Below, one piece after another: positions 9,585 to 18,133 of a stretch of DNA of 64,000 bases (positions within the stretch are counted from its first letter, which is position 1; every line of letters begins with the position of its first letter). Below the pieces are notes generated by a model. The model was given only the letters and a program-made list of their open reading frames with translations. It was not told the DNA's origin and searched no databases. A program made the translations under genes and the position numbers. This DNA is from Kluyvera sp040932435 (lineage in GTDB: Bacteria; Pseudomonadota; Gammaproteobacteria; Enterobacterales; Enterobacteriaceae): NCBI RefSeq assembly GCF_040932435.1, contig NZ_JBFQGA010000003.1, positions 496,001 through 560,000 of the forward strand, written 5' to 3'.

Positions 9585-11297
9585 TTAGACTAATAATTGA
9601 TTTATTTGCGCGATCTCCTTGCGCCAGCGCTGTTGCAACAGAGGTTTCTGGTGCTTAGGTTTGCGCGCCAAGTCTTCGGCCAGCTGCTGTTCTAGGGCAA
9701 TCAATCGCTCAAGCATTTCGTCAGCGTCGAGCGCTACCGGCGCGCTTTCAGCAACCGAATGATGAATTTGCCCTAGGCGCTCATTGTTTCTGAGCTGCTG
9801 ATAGACGGCATCGACATCCGGCCATTCACTGAGCCCGCTGTCGTCAATCAGCCAGAAGCGGTTGCAGCTTTGGCTAATAAGCTTTCGATCATGGCTTACC
9901 AGAAGCAGGCCGCCAGGATAATGACTCAGCGTTTGCGCCAGCGCTTCTTTGCCGTCCATGTCCAAGTGGTTAGTCGGTTCATCAAGCAATAACAGGCTGT
10001 AGCGGGCAAGCGATAGTCCGACAAACAGCAGCCGCGAACGCTCGCCGCCGCTGAGTGAACTTACTTTTTGTCCATGTCGCGACCAGCCAAAGCCGGCAGA
10101 GATCAGCGCACGTTTGCGCGTTTCTGATGACGGTGAAAACGTCTCCAACGCATCAAGGAGCGAAGCGTCATCGGCTAACTGATGCAGCGTTTGATCGTAG
10201 TAGCCAGCATGAAGGCGAGGATGAAGGCGCAATCCGACATCCGGCGCTTCCTGCTGCAGTTGTCGCCATATTAAGCGTAATAGTGATGATTTACCGCCGC
10301 CGTTACGGCCCATTATGGCCACCCGATCGCCGCTTTTTAGCCGAGCTATTCCGGTTGTGAAGAGTGCAGGTAAGCCTAGCGCCGGTGGGACCGGCAGTTG
10401 TTCCATCTCCAGCAGCCTGTCGGCGCGAACCTCGTCGCCCTGCAGCGTAAGGGTCCACGGCGTGCCGTAGGTCAGTTCGGTTTGGCTCTCTTTTAGGCGT
10501 GTGACCTGTTTTTCCATTTGCTTAGCTTTACGCGCCAGATCTTCGTTGTCATACACCCGTCCCCAGGTGGCCAGACGTTTGGCGCTGGCGGTGACGCGGT
10601 CGATTTCCTTTTGCTCCGCTTTATGACGTAAGGCATCGCTTTCGTCCTGCGCCTCTAACGCCTGACGGGCAGCGGTGCAGGGCAGTGCGAATGTGTACAG
10701 GTTGTTATCGCGTAATATCCAACTCGTATTGGTGACCGCATCCAATAGCGAATTATCATGCGAAACCAACACGAAGCTGCCGTTCCAACCGTTGAGGAAA
10801 CTCTCCAGCCATAACAGCGTTGGCAGGTCGAGGTGGTTGCCGGGTTCATCCAATAGCAACAGATCCGGTTGGAGAATCAACGCGCGCGCCAGTAATAGGC
10901 GCGTGTGTTGTCCACCGCTCAATGTTGATGCGATTTGAGAGGTCTCAGCGCGATTAAATCCCATTTCCAGCAGCAACCGTTCCGCTTGCCAGCGCTGGCT
11001 CTCATGCGCCGCCGCGGGAAGCTGTGCGAGAACCGCGTCGATAAGCGACTGCGTTAAGAGAGTGGTTGGTAAATGCTGCTCCACGCGAGCGAGGAGACAA
11101 TGGTTGGCGAGTGATACCAGACCTGTTGATGGTGCAATGGTGCCGTCGAGGACCTGTAAAAGGGTACTTTTTCCGCAGCCGTTATAACCTATTAGGCCAA
11201 TACGGTCGCCTTTTTTCAGGGTAAAAGTCAGTTGGGTGAAAAGAGGGCCGAACGCCGTCTCAACGTGAAGAGATTGTGCCGTTAGTAATGTGCTCAT
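9585..11297 (-). CDS. ABC-F family ribosome-associated ATPase
   Basis: This soluble protein of 570 residues has two ABC domains and no membrane segments. The first has GYNGCGKST, LSGGQ and LLDEPGNHLD; the second has GRNGGGKSS, LSGGER and LLDEPTNHLD. The domains are joined by a charged linker, and the C-terminus is a basic helical tail. ABC-F proteins act on the ribosome as translation factors or as antibiotic-protection proteins. The first Walker B has DEPGNHLD where the family hallmark is DEPTNHLD. The ATG at 11297 is chosen over a TTG at 11309. It is not clearly Uup, EttA, YheS or YbiT; the leader upstream suggests inducible expression. Confidence 0.85.
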   Translation of the reverse strand: MSTLLTAQSLHVETAFGPLFTQLTFTLKKGDRIGLIGYNGCGKSTLLQVLDGTIAPSTGLVSLANHCLLARVEQHLPTTLLTQSLIDAVLAQLPAAAHESQRWQAERLLLEMGFNRAETSQIASTLSGGQHTRLLLARALILQPDLLLLDEPGNHLDLPTLLWLESFLNGWNGSFVLVSHDNSLLDAVTNTSWILRDNNLYTFALPCTAARQALEAQDESDALRHKAEQKEIDRVTASAKRLATWGRVYDNEDLARKAKQMEKQVTRLKESQTELTYGTPWTLTLQGDEVRADRLLEMEQLPVPPALGLPALFTTGIARLKSGDRVAIMGRNGGGKSSLLRLIWRQLQQEAPDVGLRLHPRLHAGYYDQTLHQLADDASLLDALETFSPSSETRKRALISAGFGWSRHGQKVSSLSGGERSRLLFVGLSLARYSLLLLDEPTNHLDMDGKEALAQTLSHYPGGLLLVSHDRKLISQSCNRFWLIDDSGLSEWPDVDAVYQQLRNNERLGQIHHSVAESAPVALDADEMLERLIALEQQLAEDLARKPKHQKPLLQQRWRKEIAQINQLLV

Positions 11298-11316
11298 TTG
11301 CTTACTCAAGAGTTAC

Positions 11317-11440
11317 AGGCATAGAAATGCCTCGTCAAACATCGCTGACGATAACTAAGTAAGCCCGAGGGAAGGGATTAAGAGTAGGTGTCTTCGCTCA
11401 AGCCGAAGTTATCGCAGCACGATATCGATAACGCTTGAGC
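11317..11440 (-). promoter_or_regulatory. Mutually exclusive hairpins in the ABC-F leader (putative attenuator)
   Basis: On the minus strand, GCTCAAG (+ coordinates 11434-11440) pairs with CTTGAGC (11396-11402), with an inner TTATCG/CGATAA stem, so the end of the short leader ORF lies inside the hairpin. A smaller hairpin, CTTCG (11404-11408) with CGAAG (11392-11396), shares bases with it and cannot form at the same time. A third hairpin, AGGCAT/ATGCCT (11317-11332), sits about 20 bases upstream of the ABC-F start. This layout resembles translational or transcriptional attenuation of drug-inducible ABC-F genes; function is inferred. Confidence 0.55.
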
Positions 11441-11492
11441 TGGTGCGATCACCAAGTGTATGTGAAATATTGACATTTTCACGATACAGCAT
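11409..11492 (-). CDS. 27-residue leader peptide upstream of the ABC-F gene
   Basis: A short ORF starts MLYRENVNISHTLGDR and ends in IDIVLR. It has a perfect AAGGAGG (11499-11505) six bases before its ATG, a much stronger ribosome site than that of the ABC-F gene 111 bases downstream. Its last codons lie in the base-paired region described for the attenuator. Leader peptides like this serve as sensors of ribosome stalling in several antibiotic-resistance ABC-F genes. No known leader is recognised by sequence; the ORF is supported by the ribosome site and context alone. Confidence 0.6.
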   Translation of the reverse strand: MLYRENVNISHTLGDRTSSSVIDIVLR

Positions 11493-11645
11493 AATTAGCC
11501 TCCTTATTAAGTCATTAGGTTGATGAGTGAAATCAGTGTAGCGTGGTGAATAATATTCTGCCAGCGAATAAAACATTAGTTACAACATACGTTTTATGTC
11601 TATCAATAACGCAGGTCTGAAACATCGTGCATATTGAGGTTAAAT

Positions 11646-11671
11646 AGCCCGGTTAAGGAGAAAACCGGGCT
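11646..11671 (-). terminator. Stem-loop after maeA
   Basis: AGCCCGGTT and AACCGGGCT form a 9-bp stem just beyond the maeA stop, in the gap before the leader of the ABC-F gene. The following sequence is AT-rich without a long T-run. Confidence 0.65.
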
Positions 11672-11682
11672 AGGGCGAGACA

Positions 11683-13377
11683 TTAAATAGACGTGCGGCG
11701 ATAGTTGCGGTATTCCGGCTGCCAGAAGTTGTCATCAATGGCTTCTTGCAACGCATCGGCAGAAGTATTGGTGGCGACACCTTGCTGCTGCGCCATTTTA
11801 CCGACTGCAAAGGCAATGGCACGCGAAACCTTGTGAATGTCCTTCAGCTCAGGCAGAACCAGACCTTCACCGTGGGTAGCGAGCGGGGAGTGCTTGGCCA
11901 AGGTTTCGCTGGCGGACATCAGCATTTCGTCGGTGATTCGCGACGCACCGGAAGCAATTACGCCCAAACCAATACCTGGGAAGATGTATGAGTTATTGCA
12001 CTGCGCAATTGGATATACCGTATCTTTCCACACCACTGGGGCAAACGGACTACCTGTGGCAACCAGCGCCTGGCCGTCGGTCCAGCTAATAATATCCTGC
12101 GGTGTAGCCTCAACGCGTGACGTTGGATTAGACAACGGCATCACAATAGGACGTGGGCAATGTGCGTGCATCTCACGAATAATTTCTTCGGTGAATAGCC
12201 CGGTTTGCCCAGACACGCCGATCAAAATATCCGGCTGTGCATTACGGATAACATCGAGCAGCGAAATCTCGTCATTCTCATGCGTCCAGCCTTGAATTTT
12301 ATCCTGTTTTTGCGCCAGTTTGCTCTGGAAGGCGAGAAGATTAGGCATCTGATCGGTCAGCAGACCGAAACGGTCAACCATAAAGACACGACCGCGAGCT
12401 TGCTCTTCGCTCAGTCCTTCACGCTGCAGCTGTGAAACAATCTGTTCAGCAATACCGCAGCCAGCGGAGCCCGCACCGAGGAAGACGATTTTTTGTTCGC
12501 TCAGTTGACTACCGGCAGCACGACTGGCGGCAATCAGTGTCCCGACGGTGACCGCCGCAGTACCCTGAATATCGTCGTTGAAGCAGCAAATCTCATCGCG
12601 ATAGCGGTTCAGCAGCGGCATCGCGTTTTTCTGTGCGAAGTCTTCAAATTGCAGCAGCACATTCGGCCAGCGATGTTTCACCGCCTGAATAAAGTCATCG
12701 ACAAACTGATAGTACTCATCGTCGCTGATACGTGGGTTACGGCAGCCCATATACAGCGGATCGTTGAGGAGCTGTTGGTTGTTGGTACCAACGTCGAGCA
12801 CCACTGGCAGGGTATAAGCCGGGCTGATGCCACCGCAGGCGGTGTACAGAGACAGTTTACCGATTGGGATGCCCATGCCGCCGATACCTTGGTCGCCGAG
12901 ACCCAGAATACGTTCACCGTCGGTGACCACAATGACTTTGATGTTGTGGTTAGGAACGTTTTGCAGAATATCGTCCATGTTATGGCGGTTCTGATATGAG
13001 ATGAACACGCCGCGCGCACGACGGTAAATTTCAGAGAAACGCTCGCAGGCTGCGCCAACGGTCGGGGTATAGATGACCGGCATCATCTCATCGAGATGGT
13101 TTTCTACCAGCCGGTAGAACAGCGTTTCGTTGGTATCCTGGATATTGCGCAGGTAGATATGTTTATCGATCTCAGTTTTAAATCCCTGATACTGGATCCA
13201 GGCACGTTCGGCCTGCTCTTCAATGGTTTCAACAACTTCAGGCAGTAACCCGAGGAGGTTGAAATTGCTGCGTTCTTCCATGCTGAACGCGCTGCCTTTA
13301 TTAAGCAGAGGAAATTCCAACAGAACCGGCCCCGCATAGGGGATATAAAGGGAACGATTTTTATTACCTGATAACAT
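11683..13377 (-). CDS. maeA: NAD-dependent malic enzyme MaeA (SfcA)
   Basis: MaeA converts malate to pyruvate and CO2 with reduction of NAD+. From the ATG at 13377 it has 564 residues, one fewer than the E. coli enzyme as I recall it. Family landmarks are RSLYIPYAGP at the start, MPVIYTPTVG, the catalytic stretch LGLGDQGIGGMGIPIGK, the metal-binding FEDFAQKNA...CFNDDIQGTA, and the Rossmann GAGSAGCGI; the C-terminus YRNYRRTSI is nearly that of E. coli. A GGAG lies 9 bases before 13377; in-frame starts at 13401 and 13455 lack a good ribosome site. The upstream 220 bases carry no other gene. Confidence 0.95.
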   Translation of the reverse strand: MLSGNKNRSLYIPYAGPVLLEFPLLNKGSAFSMEERSNFNLLGLLPEVVETIEEQAERAWIQYQGFKTEIDKHIYLRNIQDTNETLFYRLVENHLDEMMPVIYTPTVGAACERFSEIYRRARGVFISYQNRHNMDDILQNVPNHNIKVIVVTDGERILGLGDQGIGGMGIPIGKLSLYTACGGISPAYTLPVVLDVGTNNQQLLNDPLYMGCRNPRISDDEYYQFVDDFIQAVKHRWPNVLLQFEDFAQKNAMPLLNRYRDEICCFNDDIQGTAAVTVGTLIAASRAAGSQLSEQKIVFLGAGSAGCGIAEQIVSQLQREGLSEEQARGRVFMVDRFGLLTDQMPNLLAFQSKLAQKQDKIQGWTHENDEISLLDVIRNAQPDILIGVSGQTGLFTEEIIREMHAHCPRPIVMPLSNPTSRVEATPQDIISWTDGQALVATGSPFAPVVWKDTVYPIAQCNNSYIFPGIGLGVIASGASRITDEMLMSASETLAKHSPLATHGEGLVLPELKDIHKVSRAIAFAVGKMAQQQGVATNTSADALQEAIDDNFWQPEYRNYRRTSI

Positions 13378-13599
13378 CTTACGTAACTCCGTTGTCTTCA
13401 TTCCAGACCCGGTGACGGGCCGGCAGAAACTGCAGCGCGCAAGATTATAGAGCAACGATTAACATGATGTTGACAAATTGGGGGTAAGGGCACAAAAAAG
13501 CACACGACCGATGACTATTTCGCCATTTTAAGGTGTTAATTTAGTGACGGTGTCACGTAATGGCGCCGAGTTATCCCGACGCGATTACGTTCAACAGCG

Positions 13600-14358
13600 C
13601 TATCTTGCCTGGAACATAATGGTATCGCTCACGAAGCTTCCATCCTCGGCAATGGCAAAATGCGATTTTACCTCATCCGACACTTTACTCTGCAGGTAGC
13701 GGATCGCCTCAATAATGTTGTCCGGCGTTTTCATCCGCGCAACCCAAGAGGAGAACTCCAAGTGCAGCTTATCGCCAACCAGTTTATCGACCACCATGCC
13801 GCGCTGGTTAACCATCGCCAGCCACTGTCCCTGTGAGTAGTTATGGATATGCGAAGGGTCGCGCAGCATTTCAATAGTTTGCAGCCAAACGTCGAGAATC
13901 GGTTTTCCCGGCGATGCGATGTCCATCATGATAAAACGGCCACCGGGTTTCAGTACGCGGCGAATTTCGATCAGCGCCGACTGCATATCATGCCAATGGT
14001 GGGCAGAGTAGCGGCTGATGACAATATCAAAACTGTTATCAGCAAACGGCAGCGCTTCGGCAGGGCCTTGTGCGCAGGTGATGTTGCTCAAACCGCGCTT
14101 TTGCGCTTCCTGCGCGACCACCGCCAACATGCCTTCCGATAAGTCGTATGCCGTCACCGTTGAAACCTTTTGTGCGGCGGTGAAACTGGCGTGACCGGCG
14201 CCGCAGCCCACGTCCAGCAGATTGGCTGATTGGTCATCGGCCAGCCATTCGCCCAAACGACGCAAATCAGCGCCCTCGGCGTGAACGCTGCTGTGCAAAT
14301 AGGCAGCTGCCTGACCGCTAAACTGCGACTTTACTAACGCTTCATGATGGTTGCTCAT
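13600..14358 (-). CDS. Class I SAM-dependent methyltransferase (YafE/UbiE-like)
   Basis: The 252-residue product has motif I LLDVGCGAGHASF near residue 48, an acidic AYDLSEGML motif II, an ALPFADNSFDIV motif and VLKPGGRFIMMD near 135, which is the Methyltransf_11 layout. The substrate is unknown. It is divergent from an XRE-type regulator with a 102-base gap, a layout suggesting that the regulator controls it. It resembles E. coli YafE in general form, but I would not assign the name. Confidence 0.8.
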   Translation of the reverse strand: MSNHHEALVKSQFSGQAAAYLHSSVHAEGADLRRLGEWLADDQSANLLDVGCGAGHASFTAAQKVSTVTAYDLSEGMLAVVAQEAQKRGLSNITCAQGPAEALPFADNSFDIVISRYSAHHWHDMQSALIEIRRVLKPGGRFIMMDIASPGKPILDVWLQTIEMLRDPSHIHNYSQGQWLAMVNQRGMVVDKLVGDKLHLEFSSWVARMKTPDNIIEAIRYLQSKVSDEVKSHFAIAEDGSFVSDTIMFQAR

Positions 14359-14460
14359 ACCTGTCTTCCTCTGTTGTTATTTTGTTGTTAAAGCAGACTA
14401 TACGATGGCATTAATACGGGTACAATATGCTCATTTATACTGGTATATCGAGTTACTACC

Positions 14461-15255
14461 ATGGAAAAATCAGGGCTGACAGGGCCACAAGCGTTAGGCG
14501 CTTTTTTGCGTGTGAAGCGAGAAAACACCTCCCCGGAAAGAGTGGGGATCCCGGTTATTTCGCGCCGTAGAACCAAAGGGCTGCGCCGTGAGGAAGTGGC
14601 GCAGATGAGTGCGATCAGTACGACTTGGTACACGTGGCTTGAACAGGGACGCGATATCACCGTGTCGGCACAGACACTTTCAGGTATTGCTTGTGCCTTA
14701 CAGCTGACTTCAGCCGAGCGTGAATATCTGTTTTTGCTGGCGCACAAAAGCGACCCGTTGAATGAGCAGGTGCCGGCGATAGAACCGACCATTCTGGCAA
14801 CCGTCAACAGCGTTTCTCAACCCTGTTATTTGCTGGATTTGACCTGGCAGATGTTAGCTTGGAATCCAGGCGCGGCAGCGCTGTTTACCGGTTGGCTAGA
14901 TGCAGAAAAGGCGCCGAATATGATGAACTTTATGTTCCAGCATCCATTGGCCCGCCAGCTTGTCGATAACTGGGAAATACGCGCGCGGCGAATTGTTGCT
15001 GAGCTACGCGCCGATGCGGTGCACTATGCCAATGACGCTGTTCTAAATGCTTTCGTGCAGCAGATGAGCGACTGCAGCGCTGATTTTCGCGAGTTCTGGT
15101 CTCAGCAGCAGGTTATTGTCCGCGAAGGTGGAGAGCGTTTGTTTCACCATGCCGAAAAAGGTAGCATCGTTTATCGCCAACTAAGCTGGCAGCTCACCAG
15201 TAATCGGGCATTAAAGATGATTATGCTGATCCCTGAAGAAAACAGCCATGAGTGA
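14461..15255 (+). CDS. Helix-turn-helix regulator with MmyB-like ligand-binding domain
   Basis: This 264-residue protein has an N-terminal XRE-type HTH with the family signature SRRRTKGLRREEVAQMSAIS, followed by TWYTWLEQGRDI. The C-terminal half contains the WNPGAAALF motif of the MmyB-like (PAS-related) domain thought to bind small fatty-acid-like ligands. Such regulators usually repress a divergent oxidoreductase or methyltransferase gene; here the divergent gene at 13600-14358 is the obvious target. The start lacks a strong Shine-Dalgarno but lies where the family begins. Confidence 0.85.
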   Translation: MEKSGLTGPQALGAFLRVKRENTSPERVGIPVISRRRTKGLRREEVAQMSAISTTWYTWLEQGRDITVSAQTLSGIACALQLTSAEREYLFLLAHKSDPLNEQVPAIEPTILATVNSVSQPCYLLDLTWQMLAWNPGAAALFTGWLDAEKAPNMMNFMFQHPLARQLVDNWEIRARRIVAELRADAVHYANDAVLNAFVQQMSDCSADFREFWSQQQVIVREGGERLFHHAEKGSIVYRQLSWQLTSNRALKMIMLIPEENSHE

Positions 15256-15288
15256 CACTGTCACTTACTTTACGCAAGATACCATTGT

Positions 15289-15318
15289 AAAAGCGCCCGC
15301 CATCAGCATGGCGGACGC
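15289..15318 (-). terminator. Terminator of the nitronate monooxygenase gene
   Basis: GCGTCCGCCAT pairs with ATGGCGGGCGC on the minus strand (one mismatch) and is followed by TTTTAC. It lies just beyond the stop at 15330. Confidence 0.7.
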
Positions 15319-15329
15319 AGATGCAGCAT

Positions 15330-16307
15330 TTATGCAGTCAGTTGTTCAACCACATCGGCGACCGGCGTAATGGCCTTGATACCACCAATCCCCGTGCCCA
15401 ACGAAATATATCCTTCGTCGGTGTTGCCCTCCAGCATGCCAAGCCGCAGTCCTCGCAGGCCGCCCATCACATCGGCAATCTCTTCTTTACTCGCGCCTGC
15501 GTTATCCATCGCCACCAGTTTGTGAGTCAGTTTGCCCGGCAGAGATCGGTAAAAATCGGGCAGCGTGCGGAAGAGGCTGAGATCCAGCCCGTTGGCGGCA
15601 ACGATTTTCTCTTTGATTGACTGCGGTACGCGGCTTTCCAGCGTACTGATAAACACAGAACCAGCAAATACGCCTTCGGCACCCAACGCTTCGGCGGCTC
15701 TCGCCGTCCGTTTATCGACAATACCGCCAGCGGCCAGCACCGGAACATTCACCGCCGCATCGACGATCATAGGTACGATAGAGAATGTCCCCAGCACGTT
15801 GCCGGGCAGCGTGCCGCCTTCATCAAACCCAGTAGCGACAATCATATCGGCACCGGCGCGTTCCGCCTCACGGGTGTTTTCTGGCGTTGGATTGATATCG
15901 CGGTAAATGATGGCGATCCCCGCGGCTTTCAGTTCATCAAACAGCGCGGGAATAATCGATCCTTCACCGTAACCGGTATACACCACCGCGTGCACGCCTT
16001 CTTCTTTGATGACTTTCAGGATGGCGGGCGTCCAAATATCGTTATCCGCGGTCGGGATCAAATTCACGCCAAACGGTTTCTCGGTCAGTTTTTGGGTTTT
16101 GCGGATCTCTTCGCGCATCTTTTCAGCAGTGGCTTCCGGCGTGGAGACGGCAGTCTCGGCCGTCAACCCGGCGTTTGGCCCCAAAACGCCTAATCCACCG
16201 GCATTACTCACGGCGGCGACCAAACGCGCATCGGTTAGCCATGAGAGTGGCCCTTGAATAACCGGTCTTTCGATGCCCAGAATCTGACTAATACGATTGT
16301 TTTTCAT
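15330..16307 (-). CDS. Nitronate monooxygenase / FMN-dependent 2-nitropropane dioxygenase family
   Basis: This 325-residue TIM-barrel flavoprotein has the N-terminal RPVIQGPLSWLTDARLVAAVSNAGGLG, the phosphate-binding VPVLAAGGIVD near 210, and GAEGVFAGSVF near 235. The family oxidises alkyl nitronates such as propionate-3-nitronate, using FMN and O2; some members are NAD(P)H:quinone reductases. ATG 16307 follows AAGGAAT at good spacing; the longer in-frame start at 16400 lies inside the divergent promoter region. It faces a LysR gene 143 bases away, a typical regulator-target pair. Confidence 0.85.
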   Translation of the reverse strand: MKNNRISQILGIERPVIQGPLSWLTDARLVAAVSNAGGLGVLGPNAGLTAETAVSTPEATAEKMREEIRKTQKLTEKPFGVNLIPTADNDIWTPAILKVIKEEGVHAVVYTGYGEGSIIPALFDELKAAGIAIIYRDINPTPENTREAERAGADMIVATGFDEGGTLPGNVLGTFSIVPMIVDAAVNVPVLAAGGIVDKRTARAAEALGAEGVFAGSVFISTLESRVPQSIKEKIVAANGLDLSLFRTLPDFYRSLPGKLTHKLVAMDNAGASKEEIADVMGGLRGLRLGMLEGNTDEGYISLGTGIGGIKAITPVADVVEQLTA

Positions 16308-16450
16308 AAGATAATTCCTTGTTACAAGCCGGAATGGCTTCGAATGCAGGCAGTGTAGGCCGCTTAATTGTTTTGAAAAATAGTGAAAATCGTTCTTCAC
16401 TATTATTAAATAGATAACAATCGTGATGGCTAGAGTGGCGCATCTGCCTT

Positions 16451-17347
16451 ATGCAAATGAATCTATTTGAAAACATTAAAATCTTTATCGAAATCGTTGA
16501 TTCGGGCAGCTTTACCCAAGCGGCGGAGAATCTGCAGATCCATCGCCCGGCGGTAACAAAAGCGCTGCAGCAGTTGGAGCAAGAGAGCGGCGTGCGTTTG
16601 CTACAGCGCACGACGCGGCGTATCAACCTGACATCGGAAGGGGAAGAATTCTATCGTCGCAGTAAGCCGCTGTTGGCGCAGGCTGATGATTTGCTGGAAT
16701 CTTTCGCACCCCATCGTCCACTTCATGGCCAGCTGCGGGTCGATATGCCGATTGCTTTCGCCCGGCTCATCGTGGTGCCCAGATTGCCGGAGTTTTACCA
16801 AGCTCACCCTGATTTGGAGATCATTTTAAGCAGTTCCGATCTTCGGCGGGACATGCTGCGCGACGGCCTCGATTGCGTGTTAAGAATGGGGACGCTGGAC
16901 GATGGTGACTACGTCGCAAAGTCGCTGGGTGACATCAAAATGTCGACCTGCGCCAGCCCGGGGTATCTTGCCAAATATGGTGTACCTCGCACGCTTGACG
17001 ATCTTCGGCACCATCAGGGCGTGAATTGGATTAACAGCTCGAGCCGCCAGGTTATGCCGTGGGTCTTCCAGACCGCGACGGGGAGTGAGGAGATATCGCT
17101 GCCGGGTAAACTGATTCTGGATAACTCGGAAGTGTATATTTCTGCCGGTATCGCCGGGCTGGGGCTATTACAGGGAATGAATTTCTTCTTACAGCCCTAT
17201 ATTGATAATGGGCAACTGGTTGAAGTTTTGCCGAATTTCCCGTGTCCGCACCGTAGGCTGTCGCTGCTTTACCCACATCGACACTTATCACACAAGGTTC
17301 GGGTGTTTGCCCAGTGGCTGGAAGGGCTGGTAGAAGGGCTGCGCTAA
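16451..17347 (+). CDS. LysR-family regulator divergent from the nitronate monooxygenase
   Basis: The 298-residue protein begins with a LysR winged HTH (FIEIVDSGSFTQAAENLQIHRPAVTKALQQLE), followed by LLQRTTRRINLTSEGEEFY. The effector domain (residues ~90-298) has the AFARLIVVPRLPEF strand and ends in FAQWLEGLVEGLR, as in the CrgA/DmlR-like subgroup. Either ATG 16451 or 16457 could be used. The divergent flavoenzyme gene is the probable target. Confidence 0.9.
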   Translation: MQMNLFENIKIFIEIVDSGSFTQAAENLQIHRPAVTKALQQLEQESGVRLLQRTTRRINLTSEGEEFYRRSKPLLAQADDLLESFAPHRPLHGQLRVDMPIAFARLIVVPRLPEFYQAHPDLEIILSSSDLRRDMLRDGLDCVLRMGTLDDGDYVAKSLGDIKMSTCASPGYLAKYGVPRTLDDLRHHQGVNWINSSSRQVMPWVFQTATGSEEISLPGKLILDNSEVYISAGIAGLGLLQGMNFFLQPYIDNGQLVEVLPNFPCPHRRLSLLYPHRHLSHKVRVFAQWLEGLVEGLR

Positions 17348-17424
17348 AAAACATTTCGCTGGCTGCCGAAGTATAACTTTCTGGCCGTCTCTATAGTGTG
17401 GTCATCCACACAAAGGAGGTCGCT

Positions 17425-17751
17425 ATGATTGCCGTTATTTTCGAAGCTATCACTCAGCCAGAACAGCAAAGCCGGTACCTCGAACTTGCTGCTGAACTTA
17501 AGCCGGAACTGAGCCATGTTGCAGGATTTATCGCCATTGAACGTTTTCAGAGCCTGAGCCAAGAAGGCAAAGTATTATCGCTATCCTGGTGGGAGGATGA
17601 AGCGTCAGTTATCGAGTGGAAGCGCAACATGCACCATCAGGCTGCGCAGCAGGAGGGGAAAGAGACCATTTTCGCGCACTATCGCATCAGGGTCGTCAAC
17701 GTTCTCCGTGATTATTCGTCTTCCTCGGCGCGAGTATGCCCACATGTATGA
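17425..17751 (+). CDS. Small antibiotic-biosynthesis-monooxygenase (ABM) fold protein
   Basis: The 108-residue protein begins MIAVIFEAITQPEQQSRYLELA and has the WWEDEASVIEWKRNMHH segment typical of ABM dimers (the family of YgiN and heme-degrading or quinone monooxygenases). A perfect AAAGGAGG precedes ATG 17425. Its stop overlaps the next start by 8 bases, making it the first gene of a tight three-gene operon. The substrate is unknown. Confidence 0.8.
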   Translation: MIAVIFEAITQPEQQSRYLELAAELKPELSHVAGFIAIERFQSLSQEGKVLSLSWWEDEASVIEWKRNMHHQAAQQEGKETIFAHYRIRVVNVLRDYSSSSARVCPHV

Positions 17752-18133
17752 TATTCACGTTATTCTTGATCATACGCCAGGCGCGCTAGCACAACTGGGC
17801 ATCACGCTGGGGCAAAACGGCGTGGGGCTGGAAGGGGGCGGACTCTTTAGCATGGACGGCGCCAGCCACGCCCACTTTCTGGTTGAGGACGGTGAGCGGG
17901 CGCGAGAGGTTCTCAGCGCGGCAGGAATGCAGGTAGTAGCGGTAAAAAAACCGCTTATTCGCCAGTTGAAACAAGAGCGCCCGGGGGAACTCGGAGAGAT
18001 AGCCCGAGTGCTGGCGCTACAGCAAATAACAATCCACGTGCAGTATAGCGATCACAGCAACCGTCTGATTTTATTAACGGATAATGATAGATTAGCAGAT
18101 GAGATCACAGATAAATGGAGCGTTGAATCGTGA
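17744..18133 (+). CDS. ACT-domain amino-acid-binding-like protein
   Basis: This 129-residue product begins MYDIHVILDHTPGALAQLG, the usual first strand-helix of an ACT domain, and has a second ACT-like half containing RPGELGEIARVLALQQI. Stand-alone tandem ACT proteins are ligand sensors or allosteric subunits. It is translationally coupled to the ABM gene before it and to the ArsR gene after it (GTGA overlap). The ORF is also open upstream to 17597, but that part overlaps the ABM gene and is out of keeping with the family. Confidence 0.75.
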   Translation: MYDIHVILDHTPGALAQLGITLGQNGVGLEGGGLFSMDGASHAHFLVEDGERAREVLSAAGMQVVAVKKPLIRQLKQERPGELGEIARVLALQQITIHVQYSDHSNRLILLTDNDRLADEITDKWSVES

